Shown here: piece after piece, positions 51,166 to 60,127 of the stretch | Numbering within the stretch: the first letter of the stretch is position 1 | How the letters are laid out: every line of letters starts with the position of its first letter | Position numbers and translations under genes: made by a program | The notes under the pieces: generated by a model | What the model saw: the letters and a program-made list of their open reading frames with translations, nothing else | Told to the model about the DNA's origin: nothing | Database searches by the model: none | From: Paenibacillus dakarensis | GTDB lineage: Bacteria; Bacillota; Bacilli; Paenibacillales; Paenibacillaceae | Assembly (NCBI RefSeq): GCF_001373415.1 | Contig: NZ_CDSE01000010.1 | Location: 62,001-126,000, forward strand | DNA length: 64,000 bases | Reading direction: 5' to 3'

Positions 51166-51709
51166 ATCTTTCCGGAAGATAAGTCAGAACAACGACACCT
51201 GAGTCGAATGTCTTTGTTTCCGCTAGTTTCAGTACTTTCTTGTCGATTCCTTCTCCAAAGAGACGTTTTCCGTTTCCAAGCACAACTGGGAAAATCATGA
51301 GCCGATATTCATCAATGAGGTCAAACTGCATCAGTGTTTGAACAAGCGTGCAGCTGCCAAATACCAAGATATCCTTACCAGGCTGCTGCTTAAGCTTGGA
51401 TATTTCCTCTGTGATATTTTCCTTAATCAGCGATGAGTTATTCCATTCCACTTTATCCAAGGTTTTTGAAATCACATGCTTCGGATTACCGTTCATCATC
51501 AGGCCATATTCTCCCTCCTGCTCTATCAAATTAGGCCAAACCGCTGCAAAATTATCGTACGTTTCGCGTCCTAGCAGAAGAGCATCGCTTGCCTTCAGTT
51601 CTTCAAACTTGAATTGTTTTGTTTCCACACTACGGAATTGGATCGTCCAATGCGGATTTTCCATGACGCCATCCAGAGATACAAATTCAGATACAACCAC
51701 TTTTCTCAT
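51164..51709 (-). CDS. RibD C-terminal / dihydrofolate-reductase-family protein
   Basis: A 181-residue protein of the RibD_C family (PF01872). The opening KVVVSEFVSLDGVMENP, LLGRETYDNFAAVWP and VFGSCTLVQTLMQFDLIDEYRLMIFPVVLGNGKRLF in pieces are the signature of the YyaP/YwjB stand-alone group. These bind NADPH with a DHFR-like fold; the reaction is not known. AAGGAG before the ATG supports the start. It converges on the SUFU gene and has no partner gene in its transcript. Confidence 0.88.
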   Translation of the reverse strand: MRKVVVSEFVSLDGVMENPHWTIQFRSVETKQFKFEELKASDALLLGRETYDNFAAVWPNLIEQEGEYGLMMNGNPKHVISKTLDKVEWNNSSLIKENITEEISKLKQQPGKDILVFGSCTLVQTLMQFDLIDEYRLMIFPVVLGNGKRLFGEGIDKKVLKLAETKTFDSGVVVLTYLPER

Positions 51710-51867
51710 TTTAATTCTCCTTAGTTTTTATATCCACGACTTGGTCAATTCTTCCGCAGTTGCATTTTTCGTTGTTCATGAACATTATTTTAGTATGAGA
51801 CTTGTGAAAAGATTTCTCATGGATTGCTGTTCTCTGAAAAAAGTTTGGATACGATGCAGCGGGCTTC

Positions 51868-51936
51868 TGGATATTAAAGGTGGATAACAAGTTAGATGGC
51901 GATGAAATCTACTTTTCAGATTACAATGCTATGTAG
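51868..51936 (+). pseudogene. Degenerate fragment of a PQQ-propeller gene
   Basis: Over 66 bases, 56 match (my count) the intact propeller gene at 54981-55046. Read in frame it gives WILKVDNKLDGDEIYFSDYNAM and a stop, against WTLKVDNKLDSYGSYYSNYSAI in the intact protein. No start or export signal precedes it. The remainder of the 384-base gap 51710-52093 holds a terminator at 51976 and nothing else I recognise. Confidence 0.7.
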
Positions 51937-51975
51937 TTACTACATTGGATAAACAATGTTATAAATAGAGAAGGA

Positions 51976-52003
51976 GCCTGTCAGACTGACAGGCTATTTT
52001 AGT
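51976..52003 (+). terminator. Terminator-like hairpin after the gene fragment
   Basis: Perfect 9-base arms AGCCTGTCA and TGACAGGCT with a 3-base loop (GAC), then ATTTTAGTTT. With no intact gene before it, it may be the surviving terminator of the lost propeller copy. Confidence 0.6.
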
Positions 52004-52093
52004 TTCATCTAATTTTTTCTGCTATATTGTGAACCTTATCAAGGCAGTGATGATCTAATATGTTAAAAGGATTTGAAAGAAAGGGGGAACATC

Positions 52094-52621
52094 GTGGATA
52101 TATATGAGACAGCCACGCTCGCAAGGCAAGGAGATAAGGAAGCTTTTGCAGCGTTAGTACGGGCCTGCCAGCAAAGTCTTTATATTATAGCTAGATCTAT
52201 TCTGAGAAATGATGAAGACTGTGCAGATGCGATCCAGGAAGCCATCGCCAAAGCTTTTTCTAATATACATACATTGAAAGAACCGGCCTACTTTAAAACA
52301 TGGCTCATACGAATTTTGATCAACGAGTGTAATCGCATACTCAGAAAAAAGAAGAGGGTCTACCCAACCCCCTATGATATCAGAAAAGCCTCATATATAG
52401 ATGACTATGAACAAATCGAATTATTTGAGGTTATTGATGAGCTGGATGAGCAGCTTCAAATGATTGTTACACTTTTTTATGTTGAGGATCTTTCAGTCAA
52501 GGAAATATCGAAGGTACTCGAAGTTTCCGAAGGAACCGTGAAATCACGGTTACACCGGGCAAGGCAGCAATTATCGAAGCTCGTTTTTAAGGAAGGAGGG
52601 ACTAAGTATGAATTATCATGA
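52094..52621 (+). CDS. ECF-type RNA polymerase sigma factor
   Basis: A 175-residue extracytoplasmic-function sigma factor. Region 2 (about 10-75) has DAIQEAIAKAFSNIHTLKEPAYFKTWLIRIL in parts, and region 4 (about 110-165) has the helix-turn-helix LSVKEISKVLEVSEGTVKSRLHRAR. The GTG at 52094 follows AAGGGGGA; an ATG at 52073 contains that site. The following gene overlaps its end by 14 bases and encodes a membrane protein expected to be the anti-sigma factor. It is of the SigV/SigM/YlaC group. The regulon is unknown, though the membrane protein and the propeller gene downstream are candidates. Confidence 0.9.
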   Translation: MDIYETATLARQGDKEAFAALVRACQQSLYIIARSILRNDEDCADAIQEAIAKAFSNIHTLKEPAYFKTWLIRILINECNRILRKKKRVYPTPYDIRKASYIDDYEQIELFEVIDELDEQLQMIVTLFYVEDLSVKEISKVLEVSEGTVKSRLHRARQQLSKLVFKEGGTKYELS

Positions 52622-54083
52622 TCCGGATGACCGTGAGCTTAAACGATTTTTTAATTCCAAAGCACAAGTGGTGGTTGTTCCTGATTCGGTACAGCTCGCT
52701 ATAGAAAATTCACTTTCCTCATTATCTGAGCAGCATGTAAAAAGGGGTTATCCGATGAAACGATGGAGATGGGCAGCTGCGGCTATAGCTCTCTTGTTCG
52801 TTTTGAGTACAGTTTCATTCTATACGGTCCCGACTTTTGCGGAAATGATCCGGTCATTGTTTGTTAAGAATCATCCGGATAGGGGCCTTTTGAAGGCGCA
52901 GGAACTGGGGCTCGTAAATAATCCTCATATCAAAGAGAAAGACAAAGGTTATACGTTAGTGATCAATGAAGCTGTGGCTGATCCAACGAGAGTGACGATG
53001 GCTCTTCAACTATTCGATCGGAAAGGAAAGCATGCACGCGATAAGTTAGTTCTTGGTGATGTTAACCATATTACGATTAAAGATGATCAAGGAAACACGG
53101 TAGATACGATGTATGACATGGGATTTACGAATGATTTTTATTATTTGGTTGCATTCATCGATGAACCGATGCAGACGGACAAGATTACCATTGAAGGAAT
53201 TATTGAATCTTTAGGCAGAACGAACGAAAAATCTGTTGAAGGGAACTGGAACTTCAGTTTCGATATCGATATGAAAGATGCCAACCGACAGACTAGATAT
53301 GAAGAACTATCAGGCAGCTATACGACGCCGCACGGTATGACGGTTACTTTAAAAAGATTGACGAGAATGGTACAGGGTGTACGTTTCGAGCTGGAAACCG
53401 AACTGGATAAGGCAGCACTGACCAGATCACCGGGTGATTTATGGAAAAATCAAACGCTCAGCTTTCATTTCGAAACCGAAGAAGGAGAAGAGATTCATTC
53501 GGTGAATGCGAGAAAAAGCGAAAAAAAATACAGCCTGATGACGTCTGATCATCATGTAGTTGGTAACGGAAAAGTGCGTTGGAGTTATACGTTCAATTTT
53601 CTACCAGAACATGAACCATATCGATTTGTTCTGGATGGATATACGGTCCCGGAATTAGATGGAAGCGAGATTTCATTTAAGCCTTCATCGCTCAAAGTTC
53701 CTAAATCTTTTGAAATATTGGATGATAAATTGGAGTTGGTTGGTGCCTCTTTAGAAGACTCACAAAGGGGTGACGGGAAATATGAAACAGCGGTCTCATT
53801 TTATGGGGAAATGGAGAATGAAGTTACATACGATCAATGGAGGGCGTACGAACCTTCAGGTAAATCGTATGATATACAGTATAGGGGGGCGTCAAGATAT
53901 TATAAAGATACACTGCCTGATAGCTGGAGAGAGGGATTGATCGAAATGGGAGATCGCAGCATGCAGCAACCTTATGAATTCCGTATTGTCGGCTTGAAAC
54001 AAATCCCTTATGAACTCACCCTAGTCAGGGAAGTGGTGGATAAACGATATAAAGATCCGGACTGGTCGCTAATGATAAAATGA
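52608..54083 (+). CDS. DUF4179 membrane protein, probable anti-sigma factor
   Basis: A 491-residue protein with a short cytosolic N-terminus (about 50 residues), a single membrane helix at about 51-72 (WAAAAIALLFVLSTVSFYTV) and a large extracytoplasmic part. Residues 40-140 fit the DUF4179 domain, and the rest has two beta-rich domains like those in other Paenibacillus anti-sigma proteins (DUF5643-type). It overlaps the sigma gene by 14 bases, so both are co-translated. Such a layout traps the sigma factor until an outside signal triggers release. There is no Zn-binding HxxxCxxC anti-sigma motif, so the mode of binding differs from RsiW. Confidence 0.82.
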   Translation: MNYHDPDDRELKRFFNSKAQVVVVPDSVQLAIENSLSSLSEQHVKRGYPMKRWRWAAAAIALLFVLSTVSFYTVPTFAEMIRSLFVKNHPDRGLLKAQELGLVNNPHIKEKDKGYTLVINEAVADPTRVTMALQLFDRKGKHARDKLVLGDVNHITIKDDQGNTVDTMYDMGFTNDFYYLVAFIDEPMQTDKITIEGIIESLGRTNEKSVEGNWNFSFDIDMKDANRQTRYEELSGSYTTPHGMTVTLKRLTRMVQGVRFELETELDKAALTRSPGDLWKNQTLSFHFETEEGEEIHSVNARKSEKKYSLMTSDHHVVGNGKVRWSYTFNFLPEHEPYRFVLDGYTVPELDGSEISFKPSSLKVPKSFEILDDKLELVGASLEDSQRGDGKYETAVSFYGEMENEVTYDQWRAYEPSGKSYDIQYRGASRYYKDTLPDSWREGLIEMGDRSMQQPYEFRIVGLKQIPYELTLVREVVDKRYKDPDWSLMIK

Positions 54084-54187
54084 AGGGCTAACTCCAGTTA
54101 TACTGGGTTTGTATCTGCAACTTCACTTAATATTTTCCCGTTTTAGTAACTAAAGCGACATATATATGAGCGAAACGGGGAGATGGA

Positions 54188-54643
54188 ATGGTAAGGAAGG
54201 GTAATTCATTATTTATGATAAAAGTAATCGCGGCTATGTTGTCAGCTGTTATATCTACCATTTATTTTTCTTGGAGAATATATACACCTTTATCTGAAAG
54301 GCTTTCCACTACTGAATATTCTCCTTTCATAGGGATATTCGCCTTCAATTTCGTGCCAATCTTTTTCATCTCGATAATAATGGGACCCATGCTATCACCT
54401 GTTATGGACAGAATCATTTACAAGAGATTTAATCTAACGGGGTTACGCAGTATGCTGATCGTTGTTTTTTCATATTTATTGTTAGGTATGGTTAGTGCGA
54501 TTCTTGTCAGCCTGATCTTCTCGGGAACGACTTTATTTTTTAGCTATATTTCTATATCCCTCTGGAACTCGATGGTTTTTCTGTTTATTCAAAAGATCTT
54601 TCAATGGTGCTTTTTTAAACCAGGCAAAAGAGGTTCAATATAA
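54188..54643 (+). CDS. Hypothetical four-helix membrane protein
   Basis: A 151-residue protein of unknown family. Hydrophobic segments are at about residues 10-28, 47-70, 88-112 and 117-138, so it probably crosses the membrane four times, with both ends inside. GGGGAG lies 5-6 bases before the ATG. The end is basic (KPGKRGS). It follows the sigma/anti-sigma pair by 104 bases in the same direction. A functional link to them is possible but there is nothing in the sequence to show it. Confidence 0.6.
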   Translation: MVRKGNSLFMIKVIAAMLSAVISTIYFSWRIYTPLSERLSTTEYSPFIGIFAFNFVPIFFISIIMGPMLSPVMDRIIYKRFNLTGLRSMLIVVFSYLLLGMVSAILVSLIFSGTTLFFSYISISLWNSMVFLFIQKIFQWCFFKPGKRGSI

Positions 54644-54797
54644 AACGGATTCAACTTCACGTTCCTTTCACTAGCTCTATGCATCCCACCTGGTTTCGGT
54701 TCTCCATACAATTTTAGAAATAATATGCAACTATTCCCTCTTCATAGGTGTCTAATTGTCATAAGGACAAAGAACCTAACCAGAGGGAGGAACACTG

Positions 54798-56180
54798 ATG
54801 TTGAAAATCTTAAAGAAGCGATCGAATCGATATCTATTAAAACGTATTGCCGCAGGTGTCGTTGCAGGTCTGTTGGTAACTTCTACGCTGCCGATTCAAG
54901 TAAATGCAGAAACAGCTGATGTTTCAGTAAATAGCATAAATTCATATCCAACGATTAAGGTGCCTGAACTGAAGCCTACCTGGACATTAAAGGTGGACAA
55001 CAAGTTAGATAGCTATGGAAGCTACTATTCAAATTACAGTGCTATAGCGGAGGATGGCAAGGTATTCACATTCGTTGATAAAAAGCTGATTGCCTTGAAT
55101 GCAAAGTCAGGTAAAAAGCTGTGGAGTTACGGTAAGAACCTGACACCTTATGTTGTTTATAATAATGGAATTATTTATGGACTTACAGGAGATCAGAAGC
55201 CATACGCTTTGAATTCCAAGACAGGAAAAGTGAAATGGCAGTCGAGTTCATCGACATTTATCGATAAGCAGCAGCGTATAGAGAGATTGGTGCCGACTTC
55301 TGATGCGTTATATGTTATTAAAGGCAGTGTAACTTACGCTTTTGATAAAATAACAGGCAAGCTGCGCTGGAAGACAGACGAACCCATGGCAGATGGAAGC
55401 GGTACGGATTACCTTGAAGAGTCGAACGGAGTTATCCTCCGGACTTTCCTGGTGCAAGGGGCACTAACATCTACTCAACTGGACGCTTTTGATAAAAAGA
55501 CGGGCAAGAAGCTGTGGGGAGTATTCGGTCAGGGTGAGGCTATTCGTATAAAAGATGGACTTGTCTATTCGGTTGATTACCACTCCCACAGAATGTCCGA
55601 TTACCAGTCGCTTCCGGAACGAAAACACATCGTAAATATATACAATCTTAAGACAGGTGTTAAAAAAGGAACTCGCGAATATAGCTGGACATTAACCGGA
55701 GAACCGCCGTATCCGTATGATTATAGAAATATATTTATAAGCGGAGGCAAGCTTTACATTGAACAAGCAGATCAAGTGGCTGAGTATGATTTCGATACCT
55801 ATAAATCTAACCAGGCACCGATCCGAACGTTTAAGATGCCTTATGGGGATGACTGGTCGTTACTAAAGATTGTGCAGGATCGACTGATCTTCCAAAATAT
55901 AAAAACGGGTGAGCTTACAGGTGTTAAGATGGTTAACAACCGGCAGATCGGTTGGTACGGTGACGCGCCTTTTTCACAGATTGATGTGTATGGTAAAGGA
56001 GTTTACAGAGCACAGCGGAACGGGACATATCTGGGTATTAACTTCCTGACAACCCAGCCTGTGTTTAGGGTAACAACCGGTTCAGACTTACATGGGACGA
56101 CTCTAAAGACAGGAGAAATGATAATCATACAAGCAGAGGGAAAGCTAATCGGGGTGAAGCTGCCTGCTTCTCTGAAGTAA
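54798..56180 (+). CDS. Secreted PQQ-type beta-propeller protein
   Basis: A 460-residue exported protein. A signal peptide with an IQVNA cleavage box ends near residue 33. At least six propeller blades can be counted by the repeated pattern ALNAKSGKKLWSYG, ALNSKTGKVKWQSS, AFDKITGKLRWKTD, AFDKKTGKKLWGVF and similar, the BamB/PQQ-like fold. PQQ-binding residues are not evident, so it is probably a scaffold or protein-binding propeller. AGAGGGAGG precedes the ATG. A 66-base remnant of a second copy lies 3 kb upstream. It follows the sigma factor gene group, but a link is only inferred. Confidence 0.82.
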   Translation: MLKILKKRSNRYLLKRIAAGVVAGLLVTSTLPIQVNAETADVSVNSINSYPTIKVPELKPTWTLKVDNKLDSYGSYYSNYSAIAEDGKVFTFVDKKLIALNAKSGKKLWSYGKNLTPYVVYNNGIIYGLTGDQKPYALNSKTGKVKWQSSSSTFIDKQQRIERLVPTSDALYVIKGSVTYAFDKITGKLRWKTDEPMADGSGTDYLEESNGVILRTFLVQGALTSTQLDAFDKKTGKKLWGVFGQGEAIRIKDGLVYSVDYHSHRMSDYQSLPERKHIVNIYNLKTGVKKGTREYSWTLTGEPPYPYDYRNIFISGGKLYIEQADQVAEYDFDTYKSNQAPIRTFKMPYGDDWSLLKIVQDRLIFQNIKTGELTGVKMVNNRQIGWYGDAPFSQIDVYGKGVYRAQRNGTYLGINFLTTQPVFRVTTGSDLHGTTLKTGEMIIIQAEGKLIGVKLPASLK

Positions 56181-56246
56181 GTGTAATACCAATCGATCCC
56201 TGAACGATCGAAAGAATCTGTTTAACATTTTATGAAAAGGCATTAT

Positions 56247-56274
56247 AGCGTCTCTAGAGAGGCGCTTTTTTCTA
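56247..56274 (+). terminator. Terminator of the propeller gene
   Basis: An imperfect stem pairs AGCGTCTCT with AGAGAGGCGCT (one bulge), followed by six T. Confidence 0.75.
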
Positions 56275-56304
56275 TTGACACGATATTAATTCGTAACATA
56301 TAAT
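56275..56304 (+). promoter_or_regulatory. Near-consensus sigma-A promoter of the UvrA-like gene
   Basis: Perfect TTGACA (56275-56280) and perfect TATAAT (56299-56304) with an 18-base spacer. It starts right after the terminator T-run. The leader is about 148 bases long and contains an 18-codon reading frame (56331-56387). Confidence 0.75.
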
Positions 56305-56458
56305 CAATTCTCTTTCAAAATGAGTCACCAATGAATATTAAGCATGCAGCGGTCAATCCTTCTGTTATCAGTGTGTGGAAGCCTTAGTTAGCCCACTTAT
56401 ACATAATGGTTGTTACCATCATATAAACAAATAAAACGTAATCGGAAGGATGTTATAC

Positions 56459-58714
56459 ATGAGCGAATCGAATCAGGAGTATATCGTAATCTCGGCTGCA
56501 AGAGAAAACAATCTCAAGAATGTTTCCCTTCGCATTCCCAAACGAAAAATCACGATCTTCACTGGGGTATCCGGTTCAGGCAAGTCTTCGATCGTCTTCG
56601 ATACTGTTGCTGCAGAATCGACCCGATTGTTGAATGAGAACTTCAGTATGTTCGTGCGTAATTTTCTGCCGCGGTATCCTCAGCCGGATGCGGATGTAAT
56701 CGAGAATCTGAGTATGGCTGTCGTAGTGGATCAGAAACGACTGGGGGGCGGTTCCCATTCCACGATGGGTACAATCACGGATATTTCACCTGTTCTAAGA
56801 CTTCTATTCTCGCGATTAGGACAGCCCCAGATTGGACTGGCGAACATGTTCTCGTTTAATGATCCGCAAGGCATGTGTCCGGAATGTAATGGAATCGGTC
56901 GGAAATTAGGCGTCGATATATCGAGGGCGGTGGACATGTCCAAGTCATTAAATGAAGGAGCAATTATGCTGCCAGACTATTCGGTGAATGGCTGGGAATG
57001 GAATATCATCGTGCAGTCGGGGGATTATGATCTCGACAAGAAGCTGAGCGATTATTCAGATGAGCAGCTGGAACAGCTGCTATATGGTAAGGCTAGAAAA
57101 GTGAAGATGGATTTCGCTGGCAAGCCAACTAATATTACTGTAGAAGGCGCAATTGAGAAGTTCACGAACAAATACATAAAGCAGGATGTAAAGACAAAGT
57201 CTGAACGTACACAGCGTGCTGTTGCTCCGTTCATTACCGAGGGCCAATGCTCCAGCTGCCATGGCGCGAGACTCAGTCAGGATGCACTCAGCTGTAAGAT
57301 TAATGGACTCAACATTGCAGATATGTCATCCATGGAGGTTGGCGAACTTCTACGAGTCGTCCGGGAGATAAACGATCCGGTCGCTGCACCGATTGTCAAA
57401 TCACTGTCAGAGCGACTTCAACATCTGGTGGAAATCGGACTTGATTACTTAACGCTGGACCGTGAGACGGATACATTGTCTGGGGGCGAGTCGCAGCGCG
57501 TCAAAATGGTGAAGCATCTGAGCGGCAGTCTGGTCGATGTCACTTACATTTTTGATGAACCCAGCGTTGGGCTGCATCCCCGTGATGTGCACAGGTTAAA
57601 CGAATTGCTGCTGAAGCTGCGTGACAAGGGGAATACCGTTATTGTCGTTGAACATGATCCTGATGTCATCAAGGTGGCGGATCATATTGTCGATGTGGGA
57701 CCTTATGCTGGAAGTCACGGCGGCACCATCGTATATGAAGGAAGTTACCAGGGGCTGCTTGCGTCAGATACATTAACAGGTACTCACATGAAGAGACCTC
57801 TCAAATTAAAGACCAATTGCAGGCAGCCATCCGGAAAGCTGTCTATCGAAAATGCTGCACTCCACAATCTGCGGAACGTAAGTGTAGATATTCCAACCGG
57901 AGTGCTGACCGTTGTTTCGGGCGTTGCCGGATCAGGCAAGAGTACACTCATTAATGATGTATTCCTCAGCCGGCATCCGGATGCAATCGTTATTGACCAA
58001 TCGGCAATTGGCGTTTCAACACGTTCGAATCCCGCGACCTACACTGGCATTATGGATGATGTGCGTAAGGCATTTGCTTCGGCGAACAAAGTGAATCAGG
58101 GGCTGTTCAGCTTTAACTCCAAAGGAGCATGCGAGAACTGCCAGGGCTTAGGTGTTGTATATACGGATCTTGCATTTCTGGAAAGTGTAAAGCTCCCATG
58201 CGAAGTATGCGAGGGCAGGCGCTTTAAGGAAGAAGTGCTTGAGTATAAGCTTAATGGCAAGTCCATTGCAGAAGTGCTCGGGATGACTGTAGAGCAGGCA
58301 CTTGAATTCTTTGAGCTTAAAGAGGTTGTGCGGAAGCTTCAGGCATTAAGTGATGTCGGATTGAATTACATTACACTCGGACAGCCGCTCAGCACGCTTT
58401 CGGGCGGGGAATGTCAGCGTATCAAGCTGGCAAGTGAGCTCCATAAAAAGGGAAGTATTTATGTGATGGACGAACCGACAACCGGCCTGCACATGTCTGA
58501 TATCGGACATCTTTTGGAGATCATGGACCGACTTGTGGATGCGGGGAATACAGTGATCGTCATTGAGCATAATCTCGAGGTAATCAGTCATGCGGACTGG
58601 ATCATCGATATGGGACCGGACGGAGGCAGTAAGGGCGGCCAGGTAGTATTCGAGGGAACACCTTCGGAGATTGTTCATGCTCAGCAGTCGATCACCGGAA
58701 AATACCTTCAGTAA
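56459..58714 (+). CDS. Short UvrA paralogue (excinuclease ABC subunit A-like)
   Basis: A 751-residue double ABC ATPase, about 200 residues shorter than true UvrA. Both Walker A (GVSGSGKSS, GVAGSGKST), both signatures (LSGGESQ, LSGGECQ) and both Walker B (IFDEPSVGLHP, VMDEPTTGLHM) are intact. Zinc modules CPECNGIG/CSSCHGAR and CENCQGLG/CEVCEGRR are present. What is missing is part of the UvrB-interaction and DNA-binding insert. Such UvrA2/DrrC-like proteins often protect antibiotic producers or relate to quinolone and intercalator resistance. The ATG at 56459 follows GGAAGG by 9 bases; one at 56450 is directly on it. Confidence 0.88.
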   Translation: MSESNQEYIVISAARENNLKNVSLRIPKRKITIFTGVSGSGKSSIVFDTVAAESTRLLNENFSMFVRNFLPRYPQPDADVIENLSMAVVVDQKRLGGGSHSTMGTITDISPVLRLLFSRLGQPQIGLANMFSFNDPQGMCPECNGIGRKLGVDISRAVDMSKSLNEGAIMLPDYSVNGWEWNIIVQSGDYDLDKKLSDYSDEQLEQLLYGKARKVKMDFAGKPTNITVEGAIEKFTNKYIKQDVKTKSERTQRAVAPFITEGQCSSCHGARLSQDALSCKINGLNIADMSSMEVGELLRVVREINDPVAAPIVKSLSERLQHLVEIGLDYLTLDRETDTLSGGESQRVKMVKHLSGSLVDVTYIFDEPSVGLHPRDVHRLNELLLKLRDKGNTVIVVEHDPDVIKVADHIVDVGPYAGSHGGTIVYEGSYQGLLASDTLTGTHMKRPLKLKTNCRQPSGKLSIENAALHNLRNVSVDIPTGVLTVVSGVAGSGKSTLINDVFLSRHPDAIVIDQSAIGVSTRSNPATYTGIMDDVRKAFASANKVNQGLFSFNSKGACENCQGLGVVYTDLAFLESVKLPCEVCEGRRFKEEVLEYKLNGKSIAEVLGMTVEQALEFFELKEVVRKLQALSDVGLNYITLGQPLSTLSGGECQRIKLASELHKKGSIYVMDEPTTGLHMSDIGHLLEIMDRLVDAGNTVIVIEHNLEVISHADWIIDMGPDGGSKGGQVVFEGTPSEIVHAQQSITGKYLQ

Positions 58715-58809
58715 TACATCTGACCCAATTGAATCTCTGAATGAACGGAGTCAAGGTATGACAACATAATGAAGTAGTATATATTCAATTCCCAAGGAGG
58801 TTATCTGTT

Positions 58810-58914
58810 ATGGCCGACCAGAAGAGAAGAAGAGAAGCTGCCTGGAAGTCAAGAAAGCAGGAACAGCATCCCCATGGTAAAGTCAAATCGCTGAAGGAAT
58901 TGTCCAACGATTAG
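58810..58914 (+). CDS. Small DUF6254-like protein
   Basis: A 34-residue reading frame with AAGGAGG 9-10 bases before the ATG. The peptide is very basic at the start (QKRRREAAWKSRKQEQ) and ends HPHGKVKSLKELSND. This ending matches the small Bacillus family DUF6254, as I recall it. It is followed by a strong terminator and stands by itself, so it is a real short gene rather than noise. No role is known. Confidence 0.75.
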   Translation: MADQKRRREAAWKSRKQEQHPHGKVKSLKELSND

Positions 58915-58943
58915 AATGAAGAGTATACTACTCGTAATGGAAG

Positions 58944-58976
58944 GACTGCCGGGTGAGAATTGCCGGGCAGTCTTTT
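58944..58976 (+). terminator. Terminator of the DUF6254-like gene
   Basis: GACTGCCGG and CCGGGCAGTC arms, then TTTTTATC. Confidence 0.85.
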
Positions 58977-59077
58977 TATCTTGTGCAGGAAAGTATCTTT
59001 AGGGTGTTGAATATATCCGAATACCTAATAGATAACTGATGATCCCGTTTATACCTTAGTTACAGGAGGGTAACAAC

Positions 59078-59995
59078 ATGAAATCAATCAATGTACAGAG
59101 TATTACGGATAAGTTTCAATTGGAAGTGCTTGCAGGAGCGAAACGGATGGACCGTGAAATTACCCGTCCACAAACACATAGACCAGGACTTGAGTTTGTT
59201 GGATATTTTGATTTTTTTCCTATGGAGCGGGTTCAGGTTCTCGGTCGTAAAGAAATCAACTACTTACTGACCCTTAGTGTAGAAGATCGTCAGTTACATA
59301 TCGGAAATATTGTGAAATATCATCCGCCATGCTTTATCGTGACGTCAGGACAGCAGGAGATTCCATATTTGACGATGTTTTGTGATCAGGAGGGTATACC
59401 GTTACTGCGTACTGCTGAAAAGACAACGGAGTTCATCGCCAAGCTGGACAGCTATTTGGTGAAAACATTAGCACAGGAAATGTCCATTCATGCGGTCTGT
59501 GTGAATGTTGCGGGCATAGGTATTCTGCTCAGAGGAAAATCAGGAATAGGCAAGAGTGAAACAGCCCACTCGCTTATCCGAAAAGGTCACCGATTCGTAG
59601 CAGATGACATCGTTGTGCTTAAAAAGCTGGGTCCTGCAACGCTTCTCGGTACTCATAACGAAACAACCCGGGAATTTCTCGCACTGCGAAGCCTCGGGCT
59701 GATAAATGTTGTGCGCCAATACGGACGCATGGCTTTTCAAGATGAGACACGAATCGTGCTGGATATTGAACTTTCCCCGTGGCAGGAGAACTCACTGAAC
59801 AATGAGCTTGAGACAGTGCCGAAATTCACAGAATACCTCGGTATCCAAATCCCGCATATCGAAATTCAGCTTCAGCCTGGCCGTGATGTAGCCAGTCTGA
59901 TTGAAGCGGCCGCCAACAGCTGGTCACTTAAGCAATTGGGCTACAGCGCGGCAGAAGAATTTATGCAGCGAATCGAAAACAAGATGCAGTTATGA
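59078..59995 (+). CDS. Divergent HPr kinase/phosphorylase paralogue
   Basis: A 305-residue protein of the HprK family, which adds and removes the Ser46 phosphate of HPr. It has the N-terminal DRTP-like domain, H138, the P-loop GKSGIGKSET (K159) and D176-D177 (VADDIV). The family signature EIRGLG is changed to ALRSLG: the Glu is Ala and the first Gly is Ser. Other gene neighbours of normal hprK (lgt, ppaX) are absent, so this looks like a second copy with changed balance of kinase and phosphorylase activity or a different target. ACAGGAGGG precedes the ATG by 8 bases. Confidence 0.85.
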   Translation: MKSINVQSITDKFQLEVLAGAKRMDREITRPQTHRPGLEFVGYFDFFPMERVQVLGRKEINYLLTLSVEDRQLHIGNIVKYHPPCFIVTSGQQEIPYLTMFCDQEGIPLLRTAEKTTEFIAKLDSYLVKTLAQEMSIHAVCVNVAGIGILLRGKSGIGKSETAHSLIRKGHRFVADDIVVLKKLGPATLLGTHNETTREFLALRSLGLINVVRQYGRMAFQDETRIVLDIELSPWQENSLNNELETVPKFTEYLGIQIPHIEIQLQPGRDVASLIEAAANSWSLKQLGYSAAEEFMQRIENKMQL

Positions 59996-60127
59996 TCAAC
60001 ATAAGAATTCGCGTACCTAACAGGCCCATACTGCTCATCGATTGATCCAATTCTCTGTATATTTTCGGTTGGAATATCCATAATAAGACAGCATGTACAT
60101 TTCGACATCCAGAGGAGCAGATGAAGA

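Noticed and set aside
51348-51887. A 179-codon plus-strand frame across the RibD-C reductase gene
   Set aside because: Antisense to a well-recognised gene; low-complexity Ser/Leu-rich product without similarity.
56331-56387. The 18-codon leader frame as an annotated gene
   Set aside because: No ribosome site is visible, so it is kept only as part of a finding.
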